Origin: Venturia oleaginea
Lineage: Eukaryota; Ascomycota; Dothideomycetes; Venturiales; Venturiaceae
Direction of reading: 5' to 3'
Length of the DNA: 64,000 nucleotides
NCBI GenBank assembly: GCA_013176395.1
Contig: JABMLP010000006.1
Coordinates: 310,001 to 374,000, forward strand
Shown here: one piece after another, positions 10,503 to 22,351 of the stretch
How the letters are laid out: every line of letters starts with the position of its first letter
How positions within the stretch are numbered: the stretch's first letter is position 1
Translations under genes and position numbers: made by a program
Notes under the pieces: model-generated
Seen by the model: the letters and a program-made list of their open reading frames with translations, nothing else
Told to the model about the DNA's origin: nothing
The model's database searches: none

Positions 10503-11395
10503 ATGAAGTCGGCTCTTTTCCTGACAGCATTCCAATTTTGCGCTTACCTCATTGCAGCGCCCACAGACAGTATGTTCCATTCTGTGCTCAGCAACGAGTC
10601 GACGTCTGACACTGATAGTCTCGCCGAGGATCGGAAGGCGCGAGTTGGAAGCGGCAAAGCCAGGCAATAGTGCTGTACGTGTACCGCCGGCTGAGACACC
10701 GGCTGGAGGTGTCCAAGTTTGGGGCCTCGTCAATGGGAACAAGCAGGCTGGGAAGGCGACTTCGTTGTCGATAAGTACGAAACAGGATGCAGTGTTTTGC
10801 CGGCGATTCCCAGATACCATTAGCAGCGACAACATGGGATTGCGAGTCTTCGCTGCCAACACAAACGTGGAAGTGACGTGCTGGACAAAGGCTGCTATGG
10901 ATGGGCCGGCAGGACGTGTCAACCAAAACGGGCTTTGGATCAAGACCAATCTGGACTGCTACATCAACGATGCAGATATCGATGCTCGCACAAAACACAA
11001 CTTCCAGCAGAGATTGGAACAGTGCCCGCTCCAACCGCACCACGTTGGAACTCTGCAGTCACAATACAGACGACAGGATTGTTACAGCTGCCCAAGCTTG
11101 GACTGCTCGAGCCAGAATCTGGGAATTGGCCCATTGGTCGACCTGGACTGTTCCTGTGAAGGTGAGGCCGTGGGTGGTAGCAAGTGAGTGGCATCTGTGT
11201 CCGAAAGACAACAGAGACAAGACTGATGGTGGCGTTAGGCTATGGTACAAGCAGGCCGACAAGAGCTGCTTTTATCCAAGCCAAGTCTTCGTGAAGACAG
11301 GATTCATGGGTATGTCACATACCCTCACCATTTTGCAGGCTGATGATTCAAAAACAGGAACCAAACTGCAGAAGTGCCCCAAAGCCGTTGCTTAA
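10503..11395 (+). CDS. Secreted cysteine-containing protein, frameshifted
   Basis: The frame starts at ATG 10503 with a signal peptide (MKSALFLTAFQFCAYLIAA), then a 49-bp intron (10570-10618, GTATGT...GATAG). It continues as DISPRIGRRELEAAKPGNS and through a Cys-containing region (EVTCWTKAAMDG, NLDCYINDADID). The coding frame then shifts by one base near a CCC at 11027-11029 and carries on to AVA-stop at 11395 through CSHNTDDRIVTAAQAW and DKSCFYPSQVF. Without the shift the first frame ends at 11187. A one-base difference in the C-run restores about 280 residues. I do not recognise the family. A secreted, TE-adjacent gene could be an effector candidate, which is inference only. It may be a pseudogene, or the C-run may be a sequencing error. 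Confidence 0.55.
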
Positions 11396-12673
11396 CCTAC
11401 TAGCTACATCTGCTGTCCCTTTATCGTTATCATCTGCTGTTGTTGTCAAAATCAACTGGAACACTACTTACATAAAGATCTAGTTAATTCACCGCAATTA
11501 TCCTCGATGCTCACAACCAACTCCCCGACAAGCTTCAGAGATGAATGTTGTCAGTTCGCGAAGTCAACCATCTGCACATCATCAGCCAATATATTCACCT
11601 GTTCCTTCAAATCTCATTAATAGTAGGCGTAAGCGGCATATCGATGCGAGAGGGCTCTATGGTACGTGGATACGTACATACCACCGGGATCTAACTGAGT
11701 AAGGGATTTAGCGAGTGTATCTTGGCAAGGCGTAGATAGTGCATTCGGTTCTTTAGGAGTGATTGACAATTTTTGTAATTTCTGAATTTACAATACTTTT
11801 GGTTCTGAACCCGTCACAACTTCTGTCGTGTCATCAACCAAGATTTTCTTGGGATGGTTTCCAGGTACACTTTGTAGGAGTCCATGATCCCTCGACCATT
11901 TGAAGAATAGGTAGATTTCCTGAAGATGACGTTCAATATACCGCCAGGCACGAGAAAGAGCAAAAATGACAAGATCTACTTACCGTACTGATTCTTTTTG
12001 ATACTCACGAATCGTCAGTTAGCGACAACATCTCGTACTACCTTATTTATCAATTGCCCCTTTCCCGGCCTCTTCGAATGACCCGGCACGAGACTGCTCC
12101 ATGAATGGCCGGTTCCTACATCGACCCCAGCCAAACCACCCAAGCATACACTTCTCTACCTAATGACGGCCCCCTTACTCAAATTGGATTTCAGGATTGC
12201 CAAGCCTCACTTACGTTTCCATATCCAAGTTCTATCGGTCAAACCGCAGTACCTCATCCTTCGCCCATCTGAAGACCGCAAACGGACCCATCATCCAACC
12301 ATCAAACATCAACCATATCAACAATTAGGTCAGGATCTCTAACGTTGCTACGGGTGTAGGTAGTACAGTAGCTCAGCTTTAGCCTACTATATAGCCCCTT
12401 AGAATAGAAACCATTCTATAATGTTTTTATCAGTCCAGAAGTTTCTATCGTAAAGTATTCAAGTGTGACTTATGATCTCTCTGATACCAACTAACTTATA
12501 TTACATTTCGCGCGGACATTAACACTGTTTGGGCTAGCTTTCCGTGCAGCGGCAAGGAGGCTTTCAAAAGGTAAAGTAGCGAGCGCATATTTGGAATCGA
12601 TATTTGGAGTTGAAGAGCTGTAGATCTAAAGGCCAGACAGGTTTAAAATTGGTTTTGGAAATTCTATAGGGTA
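11396..12673. other. Intergenic, no gene seen
   Basis: This AT-richer sequence lies between the secreted-protein gene and pogo-B. All frames are short and no repeat structure was recognised. Confidence 0.5.
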
Positions 12674-12741
12674 TAACGTATTCCACCACCGAGCCGACCA
12701 CTTTTCCTTGGCACGACCAACTTATGTTACGACTCTTCAAT

Positions 12742-14624
12742 TTAATCGCTATCAACAATAGATTCTAAGTCCGTCGTGCTGCTATCTGATTCAGAAGATA
12801 TCTTGATATCTTTTTTACAAGTTCGCGCATTGTGCCCAGTCGTGCCGCAGTTCCCACAGCGCCGTTGAGTTGGTCGGGCTGTTTCTTGATCACCAATACT
12901 ACGAGTATTCTTTGATCTCTGAGGCGCAACAGACGCCTCAGCAGCTACCCGCGCTGCTGCAGTCCCATACCCCATAGTGCCACCTTGCTGGATCCGCTTT
13001 CTTTTAGGCGATTTTCGCTTCGTCATTACTGCCAATTGCTCTTCAAGCTCGTGGTTTCGTGCAACAAGTAGGGTGTTCTGGTGCAGCATCAATTCAGCGC
13101 CTTTAACAAGCTGTGAAAAGCTTGCCTGCGCAGTAACTGGTGACCGAGTAAAAGACTCGCTTACGAGCTTGGATTGGGATCCAAATTCATGAGTATTGCT
13201 CGGAGTCTTTGGCTGCCACGGCTTTTCTAGGAGACGGAGTTCTGGCGGGGTACGTAGCTGTCACGGCAAGCAAAAGAGGTCATAGATAGGTCTATTGCTC
13301 TAAGTACTGGGTGTGATAAGAGAATCTTAGGTAGAGAGCAAAAGACCTCGGAAGCGCAAAGATGTAGCGCTTTAGCCACAGGTGGCTGTGCACGCCACGC
13401 TAAGGCCACGAAGTAACGTGACTGCAGGATAGCCATGCCGTGCCGTCACAGTAGCCGTACTTCAAGGCGACCCAACACTACCTGCGCGTTAATAGATACT
13501 AGCCCTACTACCTCAAAGGCCTCTCGACAATTCTCTCCCGTGAACACGTCGAAAAACGCGTCTTTAAAGGCAGGGAGAAAGCCTTCCTTGTTGATATGGT
13601 ACACGCGTCAGCGCGCCAAGTCCCGGATGCGTCGGGAGTACTCGTGCTTTAACGGCGAGAAGCAGACCACGTCAAGGGGCTGGAGTATATGCGACGAGTG
13701 CGATGGCATGCAGAGGGTTAGGATCTTATTTTCGAGGCAGTAGTCCTTGAAATCCTGGCTCTCATGGCTCTCATGGCCGTCCAAGATAAGCAGCCTGTAC
13801 CCCCCCACCTGCCGCGCCTTTGTATACGCGTCAAAATGCTTCAACCACTCAAGACCAAGCGCGTTGTTTGTCCAGCCGTTCTCAGAGACTGAGAGCTTCC
13901 AATTCCGTGGTATATCTGCCTCCTCATACCACGCAGAGATGTGAAGGCGTCCTTTATAGATAATGAATGGCGGGGTCGCATATCCAGCTGCGCAGATGCT
14001 CTGAATAACCGTAATCCATTCGCGATCGCCCGGCTGGATGAGTTCAGGTCTTGTACGTCTTTCAGAGGCTGTGACGACCTTCATTGACCCAATAACACTC
14101 ATCTGGAAGCCAATCTCGTCAAAGTTGTGCGTATCCTCATCGTGGACACCGTACTTTGCCTTAGTGTCTGCAACGAGCTTGAACCACGCGCCAATAATCT
14201 CTGGATCTTCCTGTAGTATCCTCTGCCTATCCTTTGCTCGATTGAAGGCCATCTTGAGCTCATCTGAGCGCGTTATAAACCTCTCAGCCCAGTTTTTCCC
14301 CACTGGCTCTCCACCGCGTACACCTAGTAGTTTATCCGCCATATCTGCCACCTCACACAGCCGGGGCGCGAATCCTCGCTAATCGAGGTCGAGGATGTAT
14401 TGGAAAATTGTCTGCTCTTCAGTCGTAGTGAGCTTGTGTCGGGCGTTGCGAGTATCTAGGCGATACGTGATTCCGTTATATCGGCTAGTCAATGTTGAAG
14501 GAGGTATATCAAACGCTTCAGCAGCGCGCCGGAGGCTTCGGAATTGGTGGGTGTTATAGGCAGAAACGGGAAGCTGAATTCTGCCTTCTTTGTTAGATAA
14601 TTGCGCATTTTGTTGTTGAGACAT
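12742..14624 (-). pseudogene. pogo-B transposase (HTH, CENP-B, DDE, zinc knuckle) with stops and an insertion
   Basis: Reading from ATG 14624: psq-type HTH (FRSLRRAAEAFDIPPSTLTS), CENP-B-type HTH (TTEEQTIFQYILDLD, GKNWAERFITRSDELK), then the DDE core with NFDEIGF (first Asp), LLILDGHESH (second Asp) and SHILQPLDVVCFSPLK (third Asp). A basic coil follows, then a C-terminal zinc knuckle CGNCGTTGHNARTC. Stops are TAG at 14381-14379 and TGA at 13608-13606. A MITE-like insert interrupts the frame at 13254-13456. In pogo-C the codon at the first stop is TCG, so TAG arose by C to A and is not a RIP-type change. Confidence 0.88.
13254..13456. mobile_element. MITE-like 203-bp insertion in pogo-B
   Basis: Imperfect inverted ends share the core TGTSACGGCA (left CTGTCACGGCAAGC, right GCCGTGCCGTCACAG). 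GTAC flanks both sides (13250-13253, 13457-13460). Excising it so that one GTACGTAC junction remains makes the host frame read LEVRTPPELRLLEKPWQP continuously, which supports insertion into a once intact gene. Confidence 0.65.
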
Positions 14625-14805
14625 ATCGTGTTAGTGAGGGAGTTGGTCGTCTTGGCAGAAACTGACCAGCTCGGTTGGTTGACCAGCTCGGTGGTGGAAC
14701 ACGTTATAGAGTTTGTTTATCTTGCTTACAACTTGTCACAGGTAGAAATTCAGGCTATGGAGCCGTGGCGAGATATTGCCGTGAGAAGATATTCGGTGTG
14801 GGATT

Positions 14806-15720
14806 TTAGCTGTTTTCACTGGCTGCTACAACCGCAACGTACTCAAACTGGATAAGATTTACATTGGATTGGACAAAGGTTTGGATTAGCCCTGCGTCGG
14901 TGGACCAGAAAGAGGACTGGATTGCATCGATTTCAGGTGTGGACTGCATATCAGTGTCTTGTTGACTTTCGGGCAACCAGGCCAAAAGAGGACCTCTAGC
15001 AATTATTTGACATCCTGCTGAAAACCTTGTAGAGATCGCGGAGAATATGATAGCGTTTGAGTCAGACGTAACGCTATCGATCGTGTCGACACGTGTATCA
15101 TCCACTTTCCATCTTTCTGTGCCGAGCCAGTCGATAACTTTGGTTTGCAAGCCCTCAATGTCGACGAACCGCGCTTCTTCACCAGCATCGACGACCTAAG
15201 TGAGAAAAATTGTCCCTCTTCTAAGCGATATGAGGCATCAAGCCATACACACCTGAGACACGGTTCTGATCATACTTTTGTCCAGGTCTGGAACTAGAAC
15301 TGGACCCTCGGCTTCCTTTTGCATTGCAAGATCCTTTTCAAGAAGAAGCACCCAGGATGCCAATTCCCTAGGATGAATGACATTGATGAATCTGTCGAAA
15401 TAGGACTTTCTTCACCGTTGCATCTCGTTGAACGTATCGGTAATTGCCATTTCAATTCGGTCAATGATGAGACTGGGATGCGTTACGCGAAGATATGCCA
15501 GTGTCCATTGCTTCTGCGTTGTAGTGTTCATCGCCCTCAATTTCAGGTTGTGCCACGTTCCCAGCCGTGCTCGGATTTACTCCAAATTTCTGTCGTTGTT
15601 GTGCGACCAAACTGCATCGACGCTCCAACAAATAATCATCCGCTTCCTTCCCGTCATCCGATAGAGCGTATCATTACCACGTCTTTCGATAATCGTCTTC
15701 GATTGTCAGCAATTCGGTGG
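14806..15720 (-). pseudogene. Decayed unidentified gene
   Basis: One minus-strand frame gives a protein-like reading: IIERRGNDTLYRMTGRKRM, then QWTLAYLRVTHPSLIIDR, RKSYFDRFINVIHPRELASW, a good 57-bp intron (15252-15196), VVDAGEEARFVDIEGLQTK, and an end at ASENS-stop (14806). It is interrupted by TAA at 15579-15577 and TGA at 15414-15412, where CAA and CGA would be the simplest ancestors (C to T changes). The part downstream of the TGA is intact. I do not recognise the family. The tail of QRI7 lies immediately upstream on the same strand, so the two may be misjoined or the start lost. Confidence 0.4.
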
Positions 15721-15738
15721 CTGGAGGGCAAATAGGAA

Positions 15739-17686
15739 TCACATTCGGCGGATCTGGCCGCAATTCTTTGCCGATGTCGTCTCTGAGTGTCGATGGCTCC
15801 TGCTGAAGATTGAGGCCCCCTTAGAGTCTCTGGAAGGAATCCATGGTGTGGCGTGAGCGTTGTTCGCTTTGCATCTGCTTAACACAACATTGGAAGAGGG
15901 CAACAACGATTCATTTGACGCGCCGCATCTGGTTGAAATACCACTCCACACACCACCAAATGAAGGTGCATGCACCGAATCGCGCGATTCTAAATAACGA
16001 ATTTCCAACTTGTTCGGATCTTGCTCCACCAAGCTCGTGTTTCCATCTTCAGGAAACGCAGACGGTTTCCTGTCAATTACAGTGGCCGCATCTCCAATTG
16101 CCTCTTGTGCATTTGACTCCTTTTCTGGATGGAGAATATTTTCAAGGCTCCATCTCCTCAGGACGTCCATCTCTAATTGCCCTTGTGTTGGAGTCCACAA
16201 ATGGTGCCTGCCCAGCACGTTGTCCATTCGTGGACGTAGAATAGGCAACATTTCATGCGCAGTCCATGCTATCATTGCTGCGTTGTCGGTACACAAGTCT
16301 ATTGGAGGAATGATTATGTCTAGATGTGCCAAAGAAGGCTGACTTTTGAAGACGTGACGCATATACTGATTCGCGGCGACGCCACCTGAGATCACGAGCG
16401 CATTGGATATTGGTGTGGTCGGCCTGATCTCATGGGCCATATGTTCTCTCTCGATCTGCAATGACACGCGACTAGCCAAATGCTCGAAAGCGATGCGCAT
16501 GACTTCTCTAGCCAAATATCGAGCTTCTTGTTCAGGCATTGGAACCTCCCTAGGTTGTTTGCCCAGCCTGCCATCCATCCATCCATTTTCAGCCACTCTG
16601 GTAGCAGATGTGACCAACCCTGTATAGCTGAATTGCATGGATTTGCTCTTCTTTCCACCTCGCGTTGCAAGTAAGGGAACTGGGAGCTGCCATCCGTACG
16701 GGCTCCGGATAGCACGGGAACCTCGGCCACGACTCAAAGCGGTTTCATCGTAGGCTTGTGGACCAGGGGTAGGAAATGCAAAGGACTCCAGTAATCTGCC
16801 GTAAGATACATCTGTGGAGGAGTCCAGCAGAAACTGCGGTAGTATGCTTCGAGCACACTTGTCCAGGCAGTCTCCAATGGCGATATCATCTGTAGTGGCC
16901 AGGATCCGGTGATCGGCAATTCCTGTGGAGTGAAGGAGTAAAGTGTGACCACCAGATATCAACAAGGTCAGGAATGGAAAGGCCGGCTGCGGTTCAACGT
17001 TTTGCTCTGTCGGAGGAATGTATTGGTTCAGGGCAGCACACAGCCTCGGGGTGAGAGCGTGGGCCTGCATATGATGTACTCCAATTAATGGGACACTCCT
17101 ACAAAACTGCCATTAGATGTGGAAGTTGCTCGCGGGATAGTTGTAAGTACCATGCCACTGCCAGTCCCTTGGCCGTGTCAAGTCCAGCCATCAAACTGGA
17201 GCGCATCCCCGGGCCTCTTGTCACGGCAATAGCGTGGGGCTTTTCAACACGGAGTCCGCTATGCAGGGAAAGCTGATGTAGTTCCAGTCCATCTTTTCGA
17301 GCTGGAGGAAGACTGTATGTGGCTTTCTGGACAAGTCCAGAAAGATGTTTTCGATGAGACTCGAGAGCTACGAGAGGGTGTATGCCGCCGTAGGCTAGGT
17401 TGTTGGATGTGATCTTTTCATTGAACAAAAGCTCTGCATGCTGTGAGCGGTCCCCCGCGGAGCGGACTACGTCGAGGATTGCGACGGCTGTCTTTACAGA
17501 ATTAGCTATTGTGGACATATTAGACCTGGGACAAATAGAAAGAGCACGTACATCATCGCAAGACGTCTCTATAGCCAGAATGGTCAAGCGACGCGGCTGG
17601 GGAACCTTCAGCCATGGTCTTTGTCGAGAGCATCGGGAACACACAGGTTGGGGACTGCAAAGCGAAGCATAACGGCGTGCTAGCAT
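15739..17686 (-). CDS. QRI7: Mitochondrial tRNA N6-adenosine threonylcarbamoyltransferase (Qri7/OSGEPL1 type)
   Basis: This enzyme transfers threonylcarbamoyl to A37 of mitochondrial tRNAs that read ANN codons. Exons are 17686-17552, 17491-17151 and 17098-15739 (introns of 60 and 52 bp), giving 611 residues. Family motifs seen: LAIETSCDDTAVAIL near residue 40, GGIHPLVALESHRKHL, the metal-binding HHMQAHA, LLISGGHTLLL, ISGGVAANQYMR, CTDNAAMIAW and RRWSLENIL. The Arg-rich N-terminus (MLARRYASLCSPQPVCSRCS) suits mitochondrial import. Start 17686 was preferred over an in-frame ATG at 17782 because it begins this presequence. After RRWSLENILHPEKE a low-complexity tail of about 135 residues is unusual for the family and could include read-through into former non-coding sequence. 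Confidence 0.88.
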
Positions 17687-18060
17687 GAAGGAGCGGGCAT
17701 GGAGCTGCCAGGGCTCAGTATAAATGTCGTGGTATTCCTCACTAGGGAGACGAATTACTGTACGTGCGGATACGGTATACACGATTTTGCACAGCCCTGG
17801 GCCTGGGACTGCCCGTTAGTAAGGGGCCGGGGCTGGGGCTGGGGCTCAACCGGGGGGCCCTCTACACGAGCGTGTTAGTGTAGTACGAGGTAAAGGTAAA
17901 TTCTAGCACGCGAGTAAAAAGAGGTCTGGTTTATGAGATATTGCATGACGTGCAACGTGCATCTGATGGGAGAAACGGGAACGGGCAGACAGCTCAACCA
18001 CTCAGTTTTCCTCCCATCGCTATCACGACTCCTCATGCCTCGACAGGCGCTGCCCCCATC
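17687..18060. promoter_or_regulatory. Divergent promoter region of QRI7 and the patatin lipase
   Basis: The two genes are transcribed away from each other across this 374-bp stretch, which includes a G-rich run GGCCGGGGCTGGGGCTGGGG near 17823. No TATA box or specific factor site was assigned. Confidence 0.5.
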
Positions 18061-21000
18061 ATGGCCGATGTCAGCAAGAAATCAGACGGGCCCACGCCCG
18101 AGTCTGACGCTGGCTTCGACTACACCCAGCTGCCGGATTTCGACAACGACTTTATAGAGTAAGCAAATTATTTCCGCACTTCCAAGTCATATCACAGTCG
18201 GCACCAGAGTTACTGTCGAGCCGTGCTAGTTCGCTTCTATGTCTTAAGCTATAACTCGGGACTAATTAGCTAAAGCGAGCCTGGCATGGTAGCCTTTGCC
18301 AACGCCCTCGCCGCCCCAGACGCCTCGCCCTCACAAGAGGATCTCACCTCTCCCAATGCCCTCCAAGGCTCCAACCTCTTCATCACAGCGCTCAACGATT
18401 GGCGTCCTGTCCGCCAACGCGTACGCCGGAGGAAGAAGAAGCGCACTCCACGACGCGGGAAAGACGAGACAAGAGAAGGATTTGTCTACACCCTCCTGAA
18501 ATGGCCCCTTCTATTCGGCATATTCGGATGGATCATCTTCCTCGGCGCGTCGTACCTTTCCACGCGCCTCTACATCTTCCTCTACGAGCACTGGATCACA
18601 TGGCGAGGCCGGCGGTAAATTGAGCACATCAACCAGCCTAAGGAACTGGCTAACAGGAATACAGGAATCGCCTTCGTCGCTCTTTGCGCAGTCAAACCAC
18701 GTACGAGGACTGGGTTGAAGCTGCAAAAGATTTGGACAAGTATTTGGGCAACGACAAGTGGAAGACGTTGGATGAATATGCATACTACGACAGCAAAACT
18801 GTTCGTCGCGTTCTGTCGCACATGTCGAAGCTTCGAAAACAGGCTGAGGTTGATGAGACGAGTCCCGCGTCCGATTCCCACACAATCGATGAGCTACGAA
18901 GTCTGGTTGAAGCCTGTGTTAAGAACAACTTCGTCGGCCTGGAGAATCCGCGCCTGTACAGCGAAACCTACTATGGCACAAAACACCTGGTCCAGGCATT
19001 TGTCGACGAGGTGGAAACATCGCTGTCACTGCTCCTTCGCACGACTCGGCTTGACGCCGAGAGTAAGCGGCTCCTGTTCAAGCATCTGCATACCAATTTT
19101 GGCCGTACAGCCCTCTGCCTCAGTGGTGGAGCTACCTTTGCATACTACCACTTTGGCGTTGCGAAAGCACTGCTCGATGCGAACCTGTTGCCAGACGTCA
19201 TCACCGGTACATCTGGTGGCGCGTTGGTGGCTGCTTTATTAGCCACAAGAACTGACGACGAGCTGAAGCAGCTTCTCGTGCCAGCTCTTGCAAATCGTAT
19301 AACTGCTTGTGCCGACAGCAGTATGACATGGCTGGCTAGGTGGTGGAAGACTGGTGCACGATTTGATAGTGTCGACTGGGCGCGCCGAGGCTCCTGGTTC
19401 TGCCGCGGAAGCATGACCTTTCGCGAAGCATACCAACGAACAGGTCGTATTTTGAATGTCTCATGTGTACCATCAGATCCACACTCGCCGACGATATTGG
19501 CAAACTACTTGACTTCTCCTGATTGTGTGATCTGGTCCGCCATCATCGCTTCGGCTGCTGTGCCTGGCATCCTCAATCCGGTAGTCCTGATGAAGAAGAA
19601 GAGAGACGGTACTTTGGAGCCATACAGCTTCGGTCACAAGTGGAAAGATGGATCGTTGCGAACCGATATTCCATTGAAAGCATTGAATCTGCACTTCAAC
19701 GTCAACTTCACGATTGTCAGCCAGGTCAATCCTCACATCAATCTCTTTTTCTTCTCATCACGAGGCAGTGTGGGTCGACCAGTCACCCATCGTCGCGGTA
19801 GAGGGTGGCGCGGTGGTTTTCTGGGATCCGCGACCGAACAATATCTCAAACTCGATCTAACAAAATGGCTGAAAGTATTGCGACATCTCGAATTGCTGCC
19901 ACGGCCACTAGGACAAGGTATGGGTAGGCCGTAATTACTAGTCTCAAAAAGCTAACTCTCGAGTTAGACTGGAGCGAAATTTGGCTCCAAAGATTCTCTG
20001 GCACCATCACGATCTGGCCTAAAAGCGTGCCAAGCGACTTTGTACATATTCTTACTGATCCAACACCAAAGAGGTTGGCAAGAATGATCCATCAGGGTCA
20101 ACTCTCCACCTGGCCCAAACTCAAATTCATCGGTAATCGGATGAAAATCGAACGATTGATCGAAGAAGGAAGGCGTGCTACGAGGCCAGGATGGACACCA
20201 GAAGGTGGTCTTGCGAATATCCTCTCCGCTGACGACATCAAAGGCCTGCTTCCGGAAGCAGAATACAACAACGGAGCTATCGCATCACAATCCTATGCCG
20301 CAACCCCTACAGGCGACTCTGAAAGCGAGGGTTTACAAATGTCTCTCTCAAAGTCTTCTAATCGAAGGAAAGCAAGGGATAAGCCCCTTCCCCGCACCCC
20401 AGAAGCCCCTTCCACGCCGCGTCCGGAATCCCCGTCTATCAGCTCCAAATTCACAGGATGGTGGAACAGATCGCTGACGAGTATTGGGGAGAGGCCGAAT
20501 TCCATGTATGAGTTGAGGCCGAAAGCCAAGATGGCAGTCTATGACCGCGTCTCATCGCCGCGTCTGCGCAATCATGAAAATGAGGATTACATTAGACGGG
20601 GTAGCTTGGTTGATGAACTCAGCCGGCAAAGTCAGGTTTTCTTCGACGACGACGACTTTGAGGCTACGGGCACGGAGAGCGAAGGTGCTGTGGAGGAGAC
20701 AGATGATGAGGGGGAGAGGGATATCAATATGCGGTACGATGGTGGGGATGAGGGAGACGTTGATGTCTCCGAGGTTGAAGATCAGGGTTGGGATGCAGAG
20801 GAACATGAGAATCCTGTAGAATTGAGGGAGACAAGGAGGAAAGGTGAAGCGTCGGAGGAGAATTTAGGACCGACTGTTGTTGGGTAAGTCGGTGTGCAAT
20901 CTCCTACTCCCTTTGCGGTTTTGCATAGCTACCCCCTTTACCTTTTACTGCTGGCAATTAGCGGGTAGCGTATGCTTCTTGCTACATCAATTATTGGCGC

Positions 21001-21215
21001 CGTGTGTAGTTTTCTCATTGAACCAAGTCTCGTTGGCGGGCAACAACCACTAATGCCCGCTTTCGTTACATAGATCCAGCTTCCCTCCACTGGCATCGAC
21101 TTCCTCGTCTTCCACCATCACAGCCAATACCTCTCGCTCCATCGCCTCTCGACGTAACGTTTCGTTTCGAAATCTGATGGGGAAACTGAAAAGCGGAAGC
21201 CAAAAAATGAAGTGA
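18061..21215 (+). CDS. Patatin-domain lipase, TGL3/4/5-like triacylglycerol lipase or lysophospholipase
   Basis: The family hydrolyses acyl esters on lipid droplets or the ER with a Ser-Asp dyad. Five exons (18061-18158, 18276-18614, 18665-19917, 19968-20883, 21074-21215) keep phase and give 915 residues. A hydrophobic segment (LLFGIFGWIIFLGASYL) lies in exon 2, near residues 110-135. A DUF3336-like region follows, then the patatin domain: SGGATFAYYHFGV (oxyanion loop), GTSGG with nucleophile Ser329 and KDGSLRTDIP with Asp474. The C-terminal third is disordered: Pro/Ser-rich, then strongly acidic, ending with a basic tail (RNVSFRNLMGKLKSG). The last exon was added because the 190-bp intron (GTAAGT...CATAG) is in phase and gives a protein-like ending. 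Stopping at 20887 would lose 47 residues. Confidence 0.88.
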
Positions 21216-21975
21216 TTCGGTTGTAAGTTGTGTGTGATGGATAAAATTCAAGGGTGCGGGTGAAATTGGATTTTGGGTATTTTATGATTGCACTGGAATG
21301 AAATGTTGATGGTATTGAATTGAGAATTGATTACCCATGATGAATGAGTGGCGGTAGGACAGCGTGGTCCAATGAGGTTGATGGAGTGCCGAGTCAGAGC
21401 ATGTGTTCCTAATGGCGTCCAACGCTTGGACGATGTACGACTCTTCCTTTCGGCTTCCATGAGCGGAGCCAAGGCGAGCTTTTCGTCTTTTGGGTCGCAC
21501 AAGCGGCCTTCGACGTCTTTTCTAGAAGATCTTTTCCACAAACGAGACGCCATGATTGGTGGGTGGAACGTAGGCCAGGCCAGCGAGCAATGGGCTCCTG
21601 CTGGCTTGCTGGATTGCTGGATCGAGGGGAATATCACCGAGGAATGGGATCACGCACCCGCAGCACAAGGAGAAGCAAGATACGAGGACCTACCACACAA
21701 ATAGTACACCTGCTTTGTACTCCTCCACAGTAATCTTACATAGTAAATATCGCCGACATGGCCACGAACTGGATGTGCTCATCTGATCGAAACGTGGCGT
21801 CCGTGTTCGACCAGGATGGCGCACGTTGTGCTAGTACGGGCTGACGGCTGCACTGATGCCTCGTCTCATGTGGACTCATGCTCATCTCATGCGGATGCCT
21901 CATGGACTGGTGAAGGGGAAGAACCTTGGGCGACTTCTCAGTAGCAAGCCACATGTGTAGCACGCGGCGCCGTGG

Positions 21976-22074
<99 letters not shown>

Positions 22075-22351
22075 GTTATCATCATCACTACCATCACTCA
22101 CTATTATCGTGTATCATTCCTTCCGAAGCTCCTGCCCTTCGACATTCCCTCGCTGGTTCCAATCCATCCATTGTCCTCCTCTCCTCATCAAAACGCTCCA
22201 AGCCCCCCCCCGGTTCAATACGATTCCCATTATTACGACGATACGACCAGTTTCCATCTTGCCGCCAGAAGCGCTGACCCATCACACCAAACCAAAGCAC
22301 CATTGCCAGACAATGTCGTGGGCCTCGTCGTAGAGACCACCAGACGGGAAT
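21216..22351. other. Intergenic, with a microsatellite
   Basis: This lies between the lipase and the kinase. The one sizeable minus-strand frame (21637-21248, beginning MIFPSIQQSSKPAGAH) has no recognisable domain and is not called. The ATT repeat at 21976-22074 lies about 280 bp before the kinase start. Confidence 0.5.
21976..22074. repeat. (ATT)n microsatellite, about 33 units
   Basis: A pure trinucleotide run of 99 bp. It creates meaningless poly-Leu, poly-Tyr, poly-Asn and poly-Ile frames. Confidence 0.97.

Larger units (their letters stand above)
12676..14704 (-). mobile_element. pogo-B: near full-length pogo-type transposon, inactivated
   Basis: Ends are ACGTATTCCACCACCGAG at 12676 and, inverted, CTCGGTGGTGGAACACGT up to 14704, flanked by TA at 12674-12675 and 14705-14706. 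The right end carries the motif CGAGCTGGTCAACC in tandem; the left copy is degenerate. The element encodes an almost complete transposase on the minus strand and has suffered two in-frame stops and a 203-bp insertion. Its outer end matches pogo-A, pogo-C and, less well, pogo-D. Confidence 0.9.

Noticed and set aside
15843..16342. Plus-strand frames over QRI7
   Set aside because: Antisense shadows of a clearly identified gene.
21248..21637. 129-codon minus-strand frame downstream of the lipase
   Set aside because: No recognisable domain, low-complexity ends and no conserved features. The evidence is too weak to call.
21736..22333. Long frames with poly-Asn, poly-Ile, poly-Leu and poly-Tyr
   Set aside because: They are translations of the (ATT)n microsatellite in different frames, with no domain on either side.
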